A stretch of DNA of 64,000 nt, from assembly GCA_019614645.1 (NCBI GenBank), contig JABWDB010000004.1:19282001-19346000 (forward strand). The letters are read 5' to 3'. Positions 38,854 to 50,680 of this stretch are shown here, in pieces; position 1 is the stretch's first letter, and every line of letters starts with the position of its first letter. The translations under genes were made by a program, and so were the position numbers. This DNA comes from Stratiolaelaps scimitus. Its lineage: Eukaryota > Arthropoda > Arachnida > Mesostigmata > Laelapidae. The notes beneath the pieces are model-generated. The model was not told where the DNA came from. It made no database searches and worked only from the letters and a program-made list of their open reading frames with translations.

Positions 38854-40667
38854 AAATGGTGGTATAGATGGTGGTGTACTGTAGGCGCACAAGCGTGGCG
38901 TCCTGCTCTTAATGATACTTCAGTCTCACCAAGCTACGAAACGATCGAATGGGCCTTGCCGATCAAATTCATCATTAGCCGTTGCGCATGCAACGGTACC
39001 AACACCACAATCACCATCATCAGCATCATCATCGTCGTCGTCATTGCAAATGGGATTTTCTTATTGCAGCTGTTGCTGCTGTGTTCCCGCTGTTCCGTTC
39101 GTTGTTGACGTTAACGACGTTGTTAGGCATTGCGTCAAACAGCATTCAATATCTCTATATCTGTACGTATAATCTAATACTCGTGATGTGTTCGTATATG
39201 CGCGTGTGTGTCTCTGTGTGTGGGCGTCTCGATGTCCATCGTTGTACGTTGTTGACGTTGTGCGTTCGCACAGTCCATTTGGTGCTCGTCCAGTCGACGA
39301 TTCGCGTGCCTGTCGATGCTAGCGAGTGTGTCACGCGTCTGTCGTCCCAGCAGACCGAGCCGAGCCGAGCAGAGCACGATGGATAGGGCCACACGGAGCA
39401 CAGAGAGGTCCAGCGAGGTCGGCTTCGTCGACGGCTTCATCGTTGATTTTGCCAGCTTGCCCGCATGTGGTCCGCCTCCTGTTGTCTCCAGGAGGATATT
39501 TTGGACCTCTGATCTTCGACCCGGCTGATGGGGATTACCGTTGGTGATGGTGGCCGCTGGTGATGGTGAATCCCGCTGGCGGGTTTGTCGCTTGATGTAT
39601 ATATATATATATACATAACCTCCCACATTCATTCAGTCACTCACCTACTGTGAGCGCCCGCCGATGTCTGCCGGTTCGCGGCGACGCTCCCGCGTCCAGC
39701 TCGGACTGCGGCTGCTCCCTCTGTCGTTGTTTCTAGCCGGGGCCGGCATGCTGGCCCCGTGACTCGATGGATTTATATCTGCGGGTTTTGTCTAGTGTGC
39801 GTCTGTCTGAGCGTTTGTGTGTCCACTCCGTTGTTCAGTGCCTACTTTCCGCACACGTAAGATCACATCCAGCCACACGAACGGCCACCCCCGAACGTCC
39901 GCTCGCGCAACGTGGCCCACGGCCCAAAGCAGCGTCTGGTCATGAACGTCAGTGCATGTAGGTACAATCGTTCTCAGTGTTATCAGTGTATACTCATCGA
40001 TTGTAGACTAGCTCCAACCGACGATAGGATAGCGGAGACTCAATACACAACGCAATTTCGACCATGCCGGCTTGATGCTGTTACCATCATTGCTGCAGAT
40101 GATGATGATGGTGCCATTTGTTGTTGCCTGCTCGTGAGGCGACTCAGCATCTCATCGTCGAATATCCTGTTCCGTAGAGCCGCCGACGTTCGAACAGCCG
40201 ACAACGAACAGGCTAACACAGCCACAGCGCTGCTATTATCGCCGTTGTCATGTGCAACGCCGTTGTCTGGCGTGCGCTAATTTTACCTTCATTATTACAT
40301 TATACATTACAATTATTGTTGTCATTATCATCATACATAGCCGAGTCGTGCACATCATCATGCATTCCATATATACAGATCGGATATATATATATATATT
40401 CCATACACGGCCCCTACCCTGAGTAAAACTCTATCTCCGCTCCACCGGTGGTTGGCACAGCTTCCTCGTCACTGATGGTACCGTTCCTTCTCATGGTAAT
40501 ACTGTGCTCCGTCAACGCGGAGCGCTCGAAACGCTAATCTAATACCATGTATCCTCGACCGAGCGAATGCCGTAAAGAATGACGGAGCACCAGTAAGATA
40601 GAGGTAGAAGGAGAGAGAGAAAATACTGCGTAAAAAATGCGAGGCCTAACCTAAGCTCCCCACTTAC

Positions 40668-40736
40668 CGGGAGTCAGAGTACCCCGCTCTGCTCGAGTAC
40701 AAATCTGTCTTCTTCGCCGAAGTGCAGATGTATGTG
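40668..40736 (-). CDS. Candidate 5' exon of gene 1
   Basis: The donor is near-perfect (CCG|gtaagtgg). The acceptor gctctattgcgtgtag is moderate. In phase 2 the exon reads TYICTSAKKTDLYSSRAGYS then DSR and ends in phase 2, which fits the exon at 34868-35014, the one at 30483-30629, or the microexon at 33321-33358. A second frame is open too. No start codon is near. Assignment to gene 1 rests on strand and phase only. Confidence 0.3.
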
Positions 40737-41419
40737 CTACACGCAATAGAGCGAACGTATGCCCGTGTAGCATTATTAATATCAAAAAACACGACACAAC
40801 ACGCACAGACATTGTGGGAGAATATATGCGAGAATGCGCTGTGCATCTGGGCAGATCCAGTAAATCTACAACAGGGGCAGTCGCATCGGACCATTACTGA
40901 CCGTGGTCGAAGCCAAATTCGTGCGATGTTCATGATTCGCATTCTGTTTGATATCATTATCATCAGATAATGATACATCGCGAACAGAAAACAAAACAAA
41001 AAAAAACCGCAGAAGCTTGTACTTTTTGATGAGGGACATGCTGTGGGTCAGGAAAGAGGGTATTAATTGTATGCACATTTATGCACGTGCCGAGTGATGA
41101 TCATCGACTAATTAAGACTTTATATATGGTGTGGGTTTTTTTTTGTCTAATAACGACGATGATGATGAACACATTCCGATATTCAGCATATCCTGCCCAT
41201 CACTGTATATTACTGTGCTAGTCACACTTGGTGGTGCTGGATTTCCAAACTAACGAAATGTTCGCCAATTCGATGGAACTCTCACATTCATGCCAGATAT
41301 AATGTACAGACATGTTTTCTACCAATTATACTTCTCTATTTATCAATTCGTGCATTTGCCAGCAGCAGCAGCTTTCACCGTCAGGAGCTCAACGAAATGC
41401 GAAAGGACATGAGCTTAAT

Positions 41420-41750
41420 AAAAGATAAAAAAAGGCAACAACGTCTTTCGAGTCGAAGTGAGACCCGGTGGTGATCGAAGGTGACGCCCAAATGTTTCTT
41501 GCAGTCCATTGTTAATGTATGCACATCTTCTGCAGGGTCTAACCGTGGATGAACCTTTGTGTCGAGGCTTCACTTCAAGCAGCAATTTAGCTGCTTCTGT
41601 GTTCATTTCTGTTCGCCCATGTTGACCTTGATTTCACGCAAACACATCGAAATCCAATTCTCGCTGCTGTCAAATGCGTTTTGTAGACCGACAAAGTATC
41701 GGGTAGAACTGTGGCACACGAACACTCTCCAATTCAGAAAAATGCAGCTA
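41420..41750 (-). mobile_element. Possible fossil of a non-LTR retrotransposon (RT fragment)
   Basis: One minus-strand frame reads RYFVGLQNAFDSSENWISMC, passes two stop codons, then reads LDPAEDVHTLTMDCKKHLGV followed by TFDHHRVSLRLERR. The AFDS piece resembles the first catalytic block of reverse transcriptases, and KHLGVTFDH resembles the conserved block after the active site in non-LTR elements. The order is right, but the spacing is too short and no active-site DD is visible, so this would be a deleted and decayed copy. The resemblance is by eye only. Confidence 0.27.
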
Positions 41751-42105
41751 CACAAATATAGCCTCCCTGACTGACAGACATATAGATATGCACACATAGA
41801 TATACAGAGGATGTCTACATATTGAAAGATCCAACTGGATCGTATTTGAAAGCTCATGGGAAAATCGCAAGCAAAGAGATGAACGTCAATGGGACACTCT
41901 CACGACTGTCAATGTGTTCTCGTGTATGGCGTCTTGTTGGCGACCACGTTCCCTCCACTTGTGTTACTCGGTTTTGCTTTGTCTGTTTATTGTGTGAGAG
42001 GCGCTTAGATTCGTAGGCGTGGCATAAAACGGCACCGACCAAGTGCCATCCCGACCGCTAACCCTTGGAGCTTGTCGCGGTCGCTAGACGCACCTATAAG
42101 TCAGA

Positions 42106-42300
42106 TGATTGTTGTTGGTGCTGGGCGGCGTTGTTGTTGTTATCGATATTGTTGTTGTTGTTGCTGTTGTTGTTGGCGGTTTGCTTGGCCCGTTTTCCAT
42201 TCGGCCAGCACAGCCGACGAACAGCGGGCAGCAACAACAACGGCACGGCAGCAACAACAACTAACGGCAGTAATAACAACAATAAAAACAATAAGCACAA
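42106..42300. repeat. GTT/GCT then CAA/CAG trinucleotide block
   Basis: Imperfect GTT and GCT triplets switch to CAA and ACA triplets around 42220, so the two halves are roughly inverse complements and could pair. The long open frames here (poly-Leu/Cys or poly-Asn/Gln) are products of the repeat. Confidence 0.75.
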
Positions 42301-42885
42301 CATAGCCACATGACCATCATAATCATCCTCATCATCATCATAGTCATCCAAAAAAAAGGAGGTCTTCAGTAACTTCGCGGCGATTGACGGTGGAGCCCAC
42401 CACAGCTTAGCAAGCCGTTGGGGCACCAGTCGAGAACCAGTGGTGATGTATTCGCCTGGCAGCGGCCACCCGGCGAATACGCGAACAGCGCTTGTGCTTG
42501 CTCGCGCGTGTGCACTTCAGCCGATTCACGGGCGGACAATTGCCAATAAATCGCGATGATAAACTCGCTTACGGGGCGCGTAAACGCTGGCGGAGAGCGG
42601 CGCAGACTGCAGCACGGTAACAGAGGGATGAGCTGCATCGGGACGATGACGGCAACGGCGAATCGTTCGATCGCGGCCAGCAAGCCGCACCGTTTGATGC
42701 TCAATGCATACGATGCACCACGGCCGGCCCCGAGCTACGTCGAATTACGGCGAACCAAGCCCTGGCTCCCAGGGTACGGCCGCCGCCGCAACAAAATTAA
42801 ACAAAGTGCTTCAGTGTAGCGTCGCCACGGCGAACAGGAGCAGCAATCACAACTGCAGTGCAGTAAGTGTCTGTCAATATATACA

Positions 42886-42888
<3 letters not shown>

Positions 42889-42920
<32 letters not shown>
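42889..42920. repeat. (AT)n microsatellite
   Basis: Pure AT tract, preceded by a short ATAC variant. Confidence 0.95.
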
Positions 42921-42923
<3 letters not shown>

Positions 42924-45564
42924 GGTGCAAGTAGATGCTACGTCGTGGATGGATGGTCTTATCTATGCCATGCCAATCTGCACAAACGAGCAGCGGCGGT
43001 GGACAACAAAAATCAAATCAAACTCGCAATATAGAGGGCTGAGTGAGCGAATCACAGGACGAATACGGCGAGAAAGATCGAGAGAGATGGAGATAGGACG
43101 ATTCGGGGGGATCTGGGTGGACTGGCAAAGGATGTGATGTGATGGGAAGATGATTCCGGCCTCGATGAACCGATGGCCGCTAGTGGAGCAACGACTTCGT
43201 GACTGGAATAGAAGCAAATCGGCAAATCGTAACAATACGTGTGGATACGTTGTACATACACAAGTATATATATGTATATATACCGGAAGATGGAAATTGC
43301 ACTGCGACAGATACAGGTATTGTGGATTATCATTATTCAACAGCAGCAACTGAAGCAAGGGACACCATGTTGCGTCGGTGGCTATGTTTGTCTGCTGACA
43401 GAACGTAATCCACAGTGAAAACACTGCTCATCGACGATTTTGAATGCAAACGTGAGACGAAGCCGAATGGATAAAGTGTTTGAAGATTTCGTAATGCAAA
43501 TCAGTGACATAATGTATTTCATTGGATTCTCATTAGAAGCTATGTATCTGTATATATATATATATATATATATATAATTTGCTCATTTTGAATCGAACTA
43601 CTCGCTCAGTTGTTACTATAAAGATTTGGTAAAGATGAGCTTGTTAGTTGGCGCTTGATGTTGAATTTGACAGACAATTTACATAAAATTCAACTATGTA
43701 CATGTATAGATGTAGTTTATCGCACAAAACATTATCTAGTCTGTCGCATAAAACACTCTAACTAGGATACGATCGCTTCGCAGCATCGATCTGGCCATGC
43801 TGAATTCAGTAATAGACACGACAGGATCAGAGCGGTCAATAGCCGAATTTGCTTGGTTGTGGACCCAATGACAATTGAAACTTTGGCTACAACACACTCT
43901 GCCTTCATCTTTTTGCGTGGTGAACCCTTTTGAACCATATATACGATGATGTCTACTACTAGTGCGACTGCTCCGTCCATTCAGCCACTCACGGGGGTGC
44001 CACCTAACGTCAAGTTGGCCAATGTTGCTGACAAAGGTGACCATCTTTCCGGCAGTGGCAATGCAAGCAGTGGCAGCCTGGCTGGCCACTGATTCACAAA
44101 TGGTCGGATTGACGAACCGATGATGCCTTGCTGGCCTCACTCGTTCACAACCGCTTGGATTGTGGATCTTCGCCCATTTGGAGAAGTCAGGCAAGCTTAC
44201 AAGAGGCACGAAGCGGCGTAACAACGGTGCTCGCCATGCTTAGTGGTTCATGGCGAAACTCGTCACCCAAGAGCTGCGGGAATCGTAAGTCACATAAAAA
44301 AAACACAGCACGTCGAAGAAAACGAAGATGACCAATTGTTCGAGCGTTGTCACCGCACGAATTACTGCAATAGCTACAGGTTTCGATGCTACAGTTTCTG
44401 CGTCTTCTTCAACCGCCTCCCCCGCTCGAACTTAATGTCTGCTCCGGTCGTCATTTGGTTCGTTGATGGGGTGCCGTCGACGTCCATAGATTTATAGCAG
44501 AGACGAGCGTCGTGGCTGGGTCGTCACAACTACGCAGCGGCTTCGGTCAGTGGCTCGAGGACTGGTTAGCACGTATCGTAGGTATATGGAATCGGGGTGG
44601 AGGTAAAACGAGCTTAAACCCCGAAACTTTTCGTGACCAGCAAACGCTCATCATCAGCACGGTGACAATGCCTATTATGTGATTACGTGATGGCCATAAT
44701 GATCAGGCACCATCAGGAGTGTGAAGTGCACGTGTTGCGTGGCAGGCGACAGCACGCCTCATAAGAACGAACGTTCACTGGTTGCTTGGTTAGCTAATTG
44801 GCGAAACTTGGCGTTCATTTTTGCTCAGATCCACGCGAAATCCGCAACCGTTGCAGCTGGACCTTTTTCAGCATGTGGCAGAATAATCAGGCAGATTACA
44901 GCATTGCTGGTGTGGCGGCTGCTGCCACCTCTGTTGGTTGTAGAACTTCGAGGTCAACATGGAACTTTACCAGCATCGTGAAGTTTCATGATTCCGATCG
45001 CGAATGGCTGTCCCGATGAAAATGGTATGGAGGGCCACGCACGGTAGATTTCTGCGTAGAAAAATCGTCGATGGTCATCTGGCGTTTTGTTTGAATTCAA
45101 GGAATTTTCGTCTGATTTTTATATTGATTGAAGAGCAATTTGTAGATTTTGGACACCTTTTTCAAAATGTCTCGAACGATAAATCAAGTTCATGTTAATT
45201 ACAGAAGAGGATACCATCTGCTCTATAATACTAACTACGCTCGGATAGCATGTGCTTTGAGTACAGCGCAAAAAAAATATGTGGTTAACACTGTATGAAA
45301 CACTTGATTCAGAATCAAACCTTCCAGGCCCCACGTCTATGGACACTGTAACAATGGCCGAGCGGAGGACACCGACGAATTTGATAAACGACAATGTTCA
45401 TCAGCTGGCATCATCAGGCGGCGTCTGTGTTTCGACAGGTTTGCCTAATACAAATTCTCATTTCATACAACTTAAACTTCACATTAAAGAGGCATTCTTG
45501 CTAAACGTCCTTTGAGCAAGGCTCCCGCCATTGCAGTGTTGCGGATCGTACGGATGTAGGCCGT

Positions 45565-45645
45565 CTGACCTGTGGTCCAGTTGTATCCATCGGCCCTGGA
45601 CGAACCCAACATGCAACTCAGGCAGGGTTCGATTTCAACGCCAAG
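45565..45645 (+). mobile_element. tRNA-like element, related head
   Basis: An A box (TGGTCCAGTTG) lies near 45573 and a B box (GGGTTCGATTTC) near 45628, correctly spaced. The head shares TGGTCCAGT with the element at 31338-31413. Acceptor pairing is not evident. It is likely a decayed SINE or tRNA pseudogene. Confidence 0.4.
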
Positions 45646-45706
45646 TGAATTATAATGGTGGCTTCTTGTAGATAACCATGTTTTACTTTCAAGCGAGCGG
45701 ACCGCT

Positions 45707-45713
<7 letters not shown>

Positions 45714-45738
<25 letters not shown>
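45714..45738. repeat. (GA)n microsatellite
   Basis: Pure GA tract. Similar GA or CT tracts lie near 2711, 24991, 26739, 59330 and 63471. Confidence 0.95.
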
Positions 45739-45741
<3 letters not shown>

Positions 45742-46447
45742 TGTAACAAGATCGGGTCTTACGCACCCAACAGCCTGATCAGTGCGGGGTGATCTCTGCT
45801 TGATATAATTTAGTAGAACGTCGCAGAACTTCACAGCAAATTGCTTCAGCTAAGCATTCGCCAGCTATCAGTTGCAACACAAAGTTGCCGCATCGGGCAG
45901 CAAAATATAGCTCTTCTCGTTTGCTTAATGCGGCATTTGATAATACACCCGTTTTGTGTCCATTGAATTTAAAGCAGCGGTGCGCGAAAATTGTCCTACG
46001 CCTCCGGGAAGGCTTGTGGTATTATTTTAGATCGGATAGCCACGTCGTTGGCCGAGTGCTATCGCTATTAATCACAAAGGGAATGTTTCTTCACACGACT
46101 ACCCCTGTTGGCACTGTATGATTCTCAGAAACATTGAGAAACGGTTGCACACACACACACACACATTAGACTCGGTATCTTGTATTAGATATATTTTATA
46201 TCTACTTTGTAATTGTAGTTATAACAACTGTACAATCGTAATATCAACATGTGGAGCTAAGTGGTCAGTGCCTATAAAAAAAGATCTGTGCGCTGATAAA
46301 TTAGATTTTCATGTACTTGTGTAATCGAATAGAGTGAGAACAATATCGACAAGTCTCAATTTAGAAATTCTATTGGACCCCTCTATCGCACGGTACCCTC
46401 GAACGCCGACTCATTTCGCGTACAACGAAGCTGAAGATAACTTTACT

Positions 46448-46455
<8 letters not shown>

Positions 46456-46497
<42 letters not shown>
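46456..46497. repeat. (AT)n microsatellite
   Basis: AT tract with one ATAC interruption, directly after a (CA)n run. Confidence 0.95.
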
Positions 46498-47850
46498 ATC
46501 AACTCAAATTGACTACCAAATGGTCGATCGACTTGAAAAAAAGTAGCATCCAAGAAGAAACGATTCTATCCCTATATTTTAAGGAGATTAACAATAACCA
46601 CTCTATTCATCCAGCAGCAAATCTCGGATATCTTGAATACCCGCAGATACCATTAAAAAAGCTTCTGTATACGCAGTCCATCCATCAAGATGTCGTGAGT
46701 CTGCAACACTACGCAATCCCCCCCTCCCGCGTTCACGCAATCTGTGAGCAACAACAGGTCAAAGCAATTTTGCAGCCTTGCGGCTGGCTCCTTCAAATCA
46801 CTTGCGAACTTCCAGCATTTCTTTTGTTCGTGTCTGACATTTTCGTTCCAGCGCAAAAAAAAAAGGGTCCAGTATTGATAGTTTGTCAGGGAGCGTTCAA
46901 AGTGCTCTGTGCCTATGTGTGCGTGTGTGATATGTCGCTTACTATGCGGGTCACCAAATCCCTGTAGGGGCGAACGACAGAATGAAGAGAAGACCGAGCA
47001 AAAAAAAATCAGTGCAGTGTTTTACCGCTATTTTTCTTCTTGTTCTTCATTCAAACGGCACGCACCTATTCTCCACCTCATGACCTCGCTCTCACCATAA
47101 ATCTACGCGGTGTCGCAACGAAGGCGACGTAGAAAGTATATCGGCCATTCTTCCCGTCTCAACATCGATCTTATTCTTTTCTCATGGAACTGAAAGCGAC
47201 GCTCGTTCTCTACGGGCGATCCGGGATAGGTCAGCGCGTTTGCATCGGATACCTCACGCAGTTCCTCTCTGGCCGAGGCAGGCATTCAAGCAACAATCGG
47301 CACAATACGCACGTTCATGCATGTCACTATGCTTGTGCGTTTGTCCACGACGATATCGACGACCAATTTCCACACTGTTTCTGTTTTTTTGAAGAGGCAG
47401 GCTTCGTTGTTGTTCCGTGCCCGAGCTTGTACGGAGTGGAACTGCTATTAATCATTATGCAGAGTCAAATCTGATTCGTCTTTCGGCTATTCGTAGGCCA
47501 CTTCTCCGGGAGCCAAGTCTGTTACTGGATAGTGTTGGTGATGGTGAAGAACGCATTATTTAACTTGGGTGCCCTGGGAACCGATTATTTGAGTTCAGCC
47601 TTGATCCGACACAGCTGGAATCAACAAGGCGATCCGTCGGTAAGTCAAGGCAAGCAACAATGCTCGCAGCCACTGGATTTAAGAATAGATTCGTTGTCAA
47701 CCCCAAGTAAAACTGACGCCACTCGAGGTGGATAGCAATATCTATTATGATTATATCACTACCGATCTTGCTCTTGATAATTACATGACCGCTATTTCAC
47801 GCTGAAAAAAAGCGCCAGGTTAGTGAGGGGCGAGTTCAGACATAGGTAGT

Positions 47851-48081
47851 ATGCCTAACACCCATAGACCCAGAAGAGAACCGCTGGCCACAGCCTGCAC
47901 TGCCTTAACTGACAATGACAGAGAGAGAGCCTTGACCATCAAGACCGATATCATTATGTGGGAATACAACACTATCATTGAACTAGTGATGAGAATGACG
48001 TCTTTGAAAACTGCCACGAACACGACAAACATACAACAGACATGGAAGGAAGTCGAGCCCGGTGGCGTGGTGGTGCATTAG
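47851..48081 (+). CDS. Candidate open frame running into a SINE
   Basis: The frame starts MPNTHRPRREPLATACTALT and continues DNDRERALTIKTDIIMWEYN and so on, with about 39% RNY codons. Its last residues (EPGGVVVH) come from the SINE that begins at 48055. The preceding AG (gttcagacatag) is a weak acceptor. It may be an exon end overlapped by a SINE, or the remnant of a longer element. No family was recognised. Confidence 0.2.
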   Translation: MPNTHRPRREPLATACTALTDNDRERALTIKTDIIMWEYNTIIELVMRMTSLKTATNTTNIQQTWKEVEPGGVVVH

Positions 48082-48242
48082 TGTGCGCCTCGGCGCAATC
48101 AGAGGAGATACGTAGGTGCACGGGTTCGATCCCCACCGTTGTACATTTTTGCATTTAAAGGGGTTGTTCGTCTTGTGAAGCAATGCTGAAAGCAGTTGTA
48201 CCGTGGACGTTCAATGTGGGCTGTGGGACAGCCCGGAAGATT
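48055..48242 (+). mobile_element. tRNA-derived SINE, copy 1
   Basis: The element has an A box (TGGCGTGGTGG) near 48063 and a B box (GGGTTCGATCC) at 48122-48132, the internal promoter of RNA polymerase III. GGTGG at the start can pair with CCACC after the B box, as in a tRNA acceptor stem. A non-tRNA body follows with the block GAAAGCAGTTG. The copy at 58687-58865 shares both head and body, which makes this a dispersed family and not a lone tRNA. The ends are estimated from that alignment. Confidence 0.65.
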
Positions 48243-50511
48243 TATACACATGGAAGGAAACGATTCTTGCCTGTTATTTAGCTTTGGCAAAAACGAGATA
48301 GTCTACAATTTTACATAGAGTGGTAGTATGTGAAGTATGAATTCATAGAACCTGAATTCTCTAATTCACCTTATTATACCTCAATGTTTTGGATTGGATG
48401 GTCACTTGGGTACGGCGGGTACAACCGTTAGATAATGATTCTAGTACTTTGCACTCAACACTAATCACTGCTTTAATTAACTCCCCACTCACTAGGAACA
48501 AATATATGCAGCTTAATATTTCTTTACCCGCCATCACTACCCATCATTCTCAAACAGCTGTTTATTGTCGATCCTTTTATCTTGTTCGCTACTATCTCGA
48601 ATGCATCGCAGACAATTTCTCGTGAATTCGATTCCTTCACATGCAATAATTATCCTTTCATATAATATCTGCGAACACGAAATTCGACTATGTGCAACTA
48701 ACCAACACCATCTCACAACAGTGGTATTTCTATCCACAGAAGAAACAGCAGCAGCAGCAACAGCAACAATAACACGCTACAATTTCGGCATCATCATCTC
48801 CATGATCTTCAGAGTCATCAGTAATTTCCTTGCTACTTTCCTGCTGCAAGCACACTTCCTCTGATCGCCTCTAGCGATCTAGCAATTGTCCAAAATCGCA
48901 TCCGATCGAATCGGATCGAGTCCGCCCCTACACCGTCAGTAGCTGTCGATCGTAATTAGTGAAATTTAGATGCGATGCCCTGATACGGCTATCGGATGAT
49001 ACGACGTGCGGTGCCGCGTTCGCTGCCGGACGGACGCACGGATGCCAAATCAAAAAATGGCAAAAATAAAAAAGCCGCCAGCCGAACTCTTCTCTATGCC
49101 TAATCACGAATTCGTGGCCGGTTCGCCACGGCGACGGTAGCACCAGCCGCGTTTGAGGCAGCGGCAGCGTCAATTCGACAGAGATTCGACAGGGGATTGA
49201 CGCTGCTGCTGCTACTGCTGCGAACAGAGAGCAACCAGTCGCATTCACTCGTAGTCGTAGTAATAGTAGTTGTGTGATTACAAAATATGATAGAGGCGAT
49301 CGTCCCCTCCGGGTGCGGGAAGCCGGTCAGAAGCAGTGCGTGGTAGTGTTATGGCGGCAGGCAGTTGCCGTGAACGCCGCGCGATTAGTCGAGTTGAAGG
49401 GCGCGCCAGCGTGTCTCGAGCTGGCTAGCGGAATCATCTTGAATGAAATGAACGATCTGTGACGGGACACACGCATTACAGACAAACAGAAATAAGTCGT
49501 ACGTAGAGAAGTACCACGAGCAAAGAAGACCCGCGCCCAGCCTACAGCTGCACAGGGGCCAGACAAGAGGACTATCCCACTCGTGCTTCAGCATTGCATC
49601 TACAGGCGTCGGCAAGCGCGACCAGGCCGCAGGACCCGATAGCAGGACAGGAACTTCTGTCGATGAATTTATTTGATGTGTGATATAACACCGACACGAG
49701 TAATTACGAGGTGTTCAGAAATTGCATCTCGGGGGGGAGTCAGCGAGGTGGGGCTCGCCTACCGTCGTCAGGCGACTACCCAACGGGAACGAGACGGAAA
49801 AATAAAATAGGTTTGTATTCGTCAAAGGGTATGTATTGAAAAGGGTCGTTCCTGCATCGACAGTGGTTGGGGGGGATCTCGACCTCATATTATTGCATAG
49901 CTTTCCATGACACCGCGCCGTTGAGAGTGATTCCATGATAAGGTCACTGTAGGACCACGCTGTCGTTAAGAATATTTAATCACTTGGTTGTAATAGTGAC
50001 ATAAAACCCGATGAATATCATGTACAAGTGTGTATTTGAAAAATGCAACCTCGGGTAAAACCTGGAACAGAATACAACTTATCTTCATCGGTTGAAGTCA
50101 GCATTCATGAAGAGAAGCCAACCTTTTTCGAGCTTTGAGTTCGGTTTCAATTCAGAGTTGGCAGCAATGCCGTCAGTCGAAGAGCTGGCGGGAAAATAAC
50201 CAATTTCCCAAAAGTTCTCAACACATATAAGAGAGCTTAAGCATTGTAAAATTGCAGCTCCTTTAATAAACCAATATACCTTTACCTTACCTTACCATTT
50301 AGTCTGCTTGAATTCGACCCTCCCGGTTTAGGAATGAATCCATGGCATCCCTAGCCAGAGTTCTACTGTTCAAAGTATCATGATTCGCTGTAAAAGGATC
50401 CGCAGTCTGTTACAGATAGCTTCTATAGGCTGGCCGGCGATACGGTCTAGTGAAAGTCGAACAATATAGTATCAACTCTTCCTTACGCAAAAAACAAACC
50501 ACAAGTAAGAA

Positions 50512-50680
50512 CTAAAAGCTATCCAGATTGGCAAAGGGATCTTGCTCTCTCTCTTCTCTTTGCCTCCCTTCCTCTATCGGCTGAGACACCAGGGGGCCTT
50601 TTTCGCTAGCCTCGCCGATCATCTTATAGTCGACGAACATCTTAGTTGACGCTGGGAGCCGCTGTGTCTCTCCGTAGAAC
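50512..50680 (-). CDS. Gene 2 terminal exon: cytoplasmic-tail-like C-terminus
   Basis: The frame runs from the acceptor cacggacgacag to TAG 50514-50512. It begins FYGETQRLPASTKMFVDYKM, continues IGEASEKGPLVSQP, then a charged run (EEGRQREEREQ), and ends DPFANLDSF. The same frame is open further upstream (TTADTDDR), but no AG acceptor lies there. YKMI fits the YxxPhi sorting signal and DPF fits the short motif bound by the AP-2 appendage, so a role at clathrin-coated membranes is possible (inference). GC content is higher in the first half. AATAAA on this strand at about 49671-49676 is a candidate poly(A) signal. I do not recognise the family. Confidence 0.5.

Larger units (their letters stand above)
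30630..40667. other. Mostly intronic or intergenic sequence between candidate exons
   Basis: Apart from the candidate exons at 33321-33358 and 34868-35014 and the plus frame at 37502-37786, I see simple repeats and a GC-rich block at 38.0-40.3 kb with CAA/CTG triplets. In that block a minus frame (39632-39174) includes a signal-peptide-like stretch (LSVLRVALSIVLCSARLGLL) but has no clear splice partner. Confidence 0.4.
42300..50511. other. No supported gene; repeats and decayed elements
   Basis: It holds the tRNA-like element at 45565, the SINE at 48055, CA and GA runs and several open frames of 60-160 codons. The frames at 43736-44224 (minus) and 46509-46967 (plus) are the longest; neither shows a domain or splice support. 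Confidence 0.4.

Noticed and set aside
39174..39632. 152-codon minus frame with signal-peptide-like stretch
   Set aside because: The hydrophobic run is suggestive, but plus frames are equally open, the start of the frame is an (AT)n/GT repeat, and no donor gave a phase-consistent continuation.
43736..44224. 162-codon minus frame
   Set aside because: No recognisable motif, no acceptor or donor at sensible places, and a second frame is open over the same DNA. It could be a decayed element but I cannot support it.
46509..46967. 152-codon plus frame
   Set aside because: It starts next to an (AT)n tract, contains a lysine run from poly-A and a Cys/Val repeat from GTGT; no domain is visible.
47103..47285. 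Minus frame MPASAREELREVSDANALTY onward
   Set aside because: Protein-like by eye but low RNY share and no clear splice borders; a plus frame overlaps it fully.
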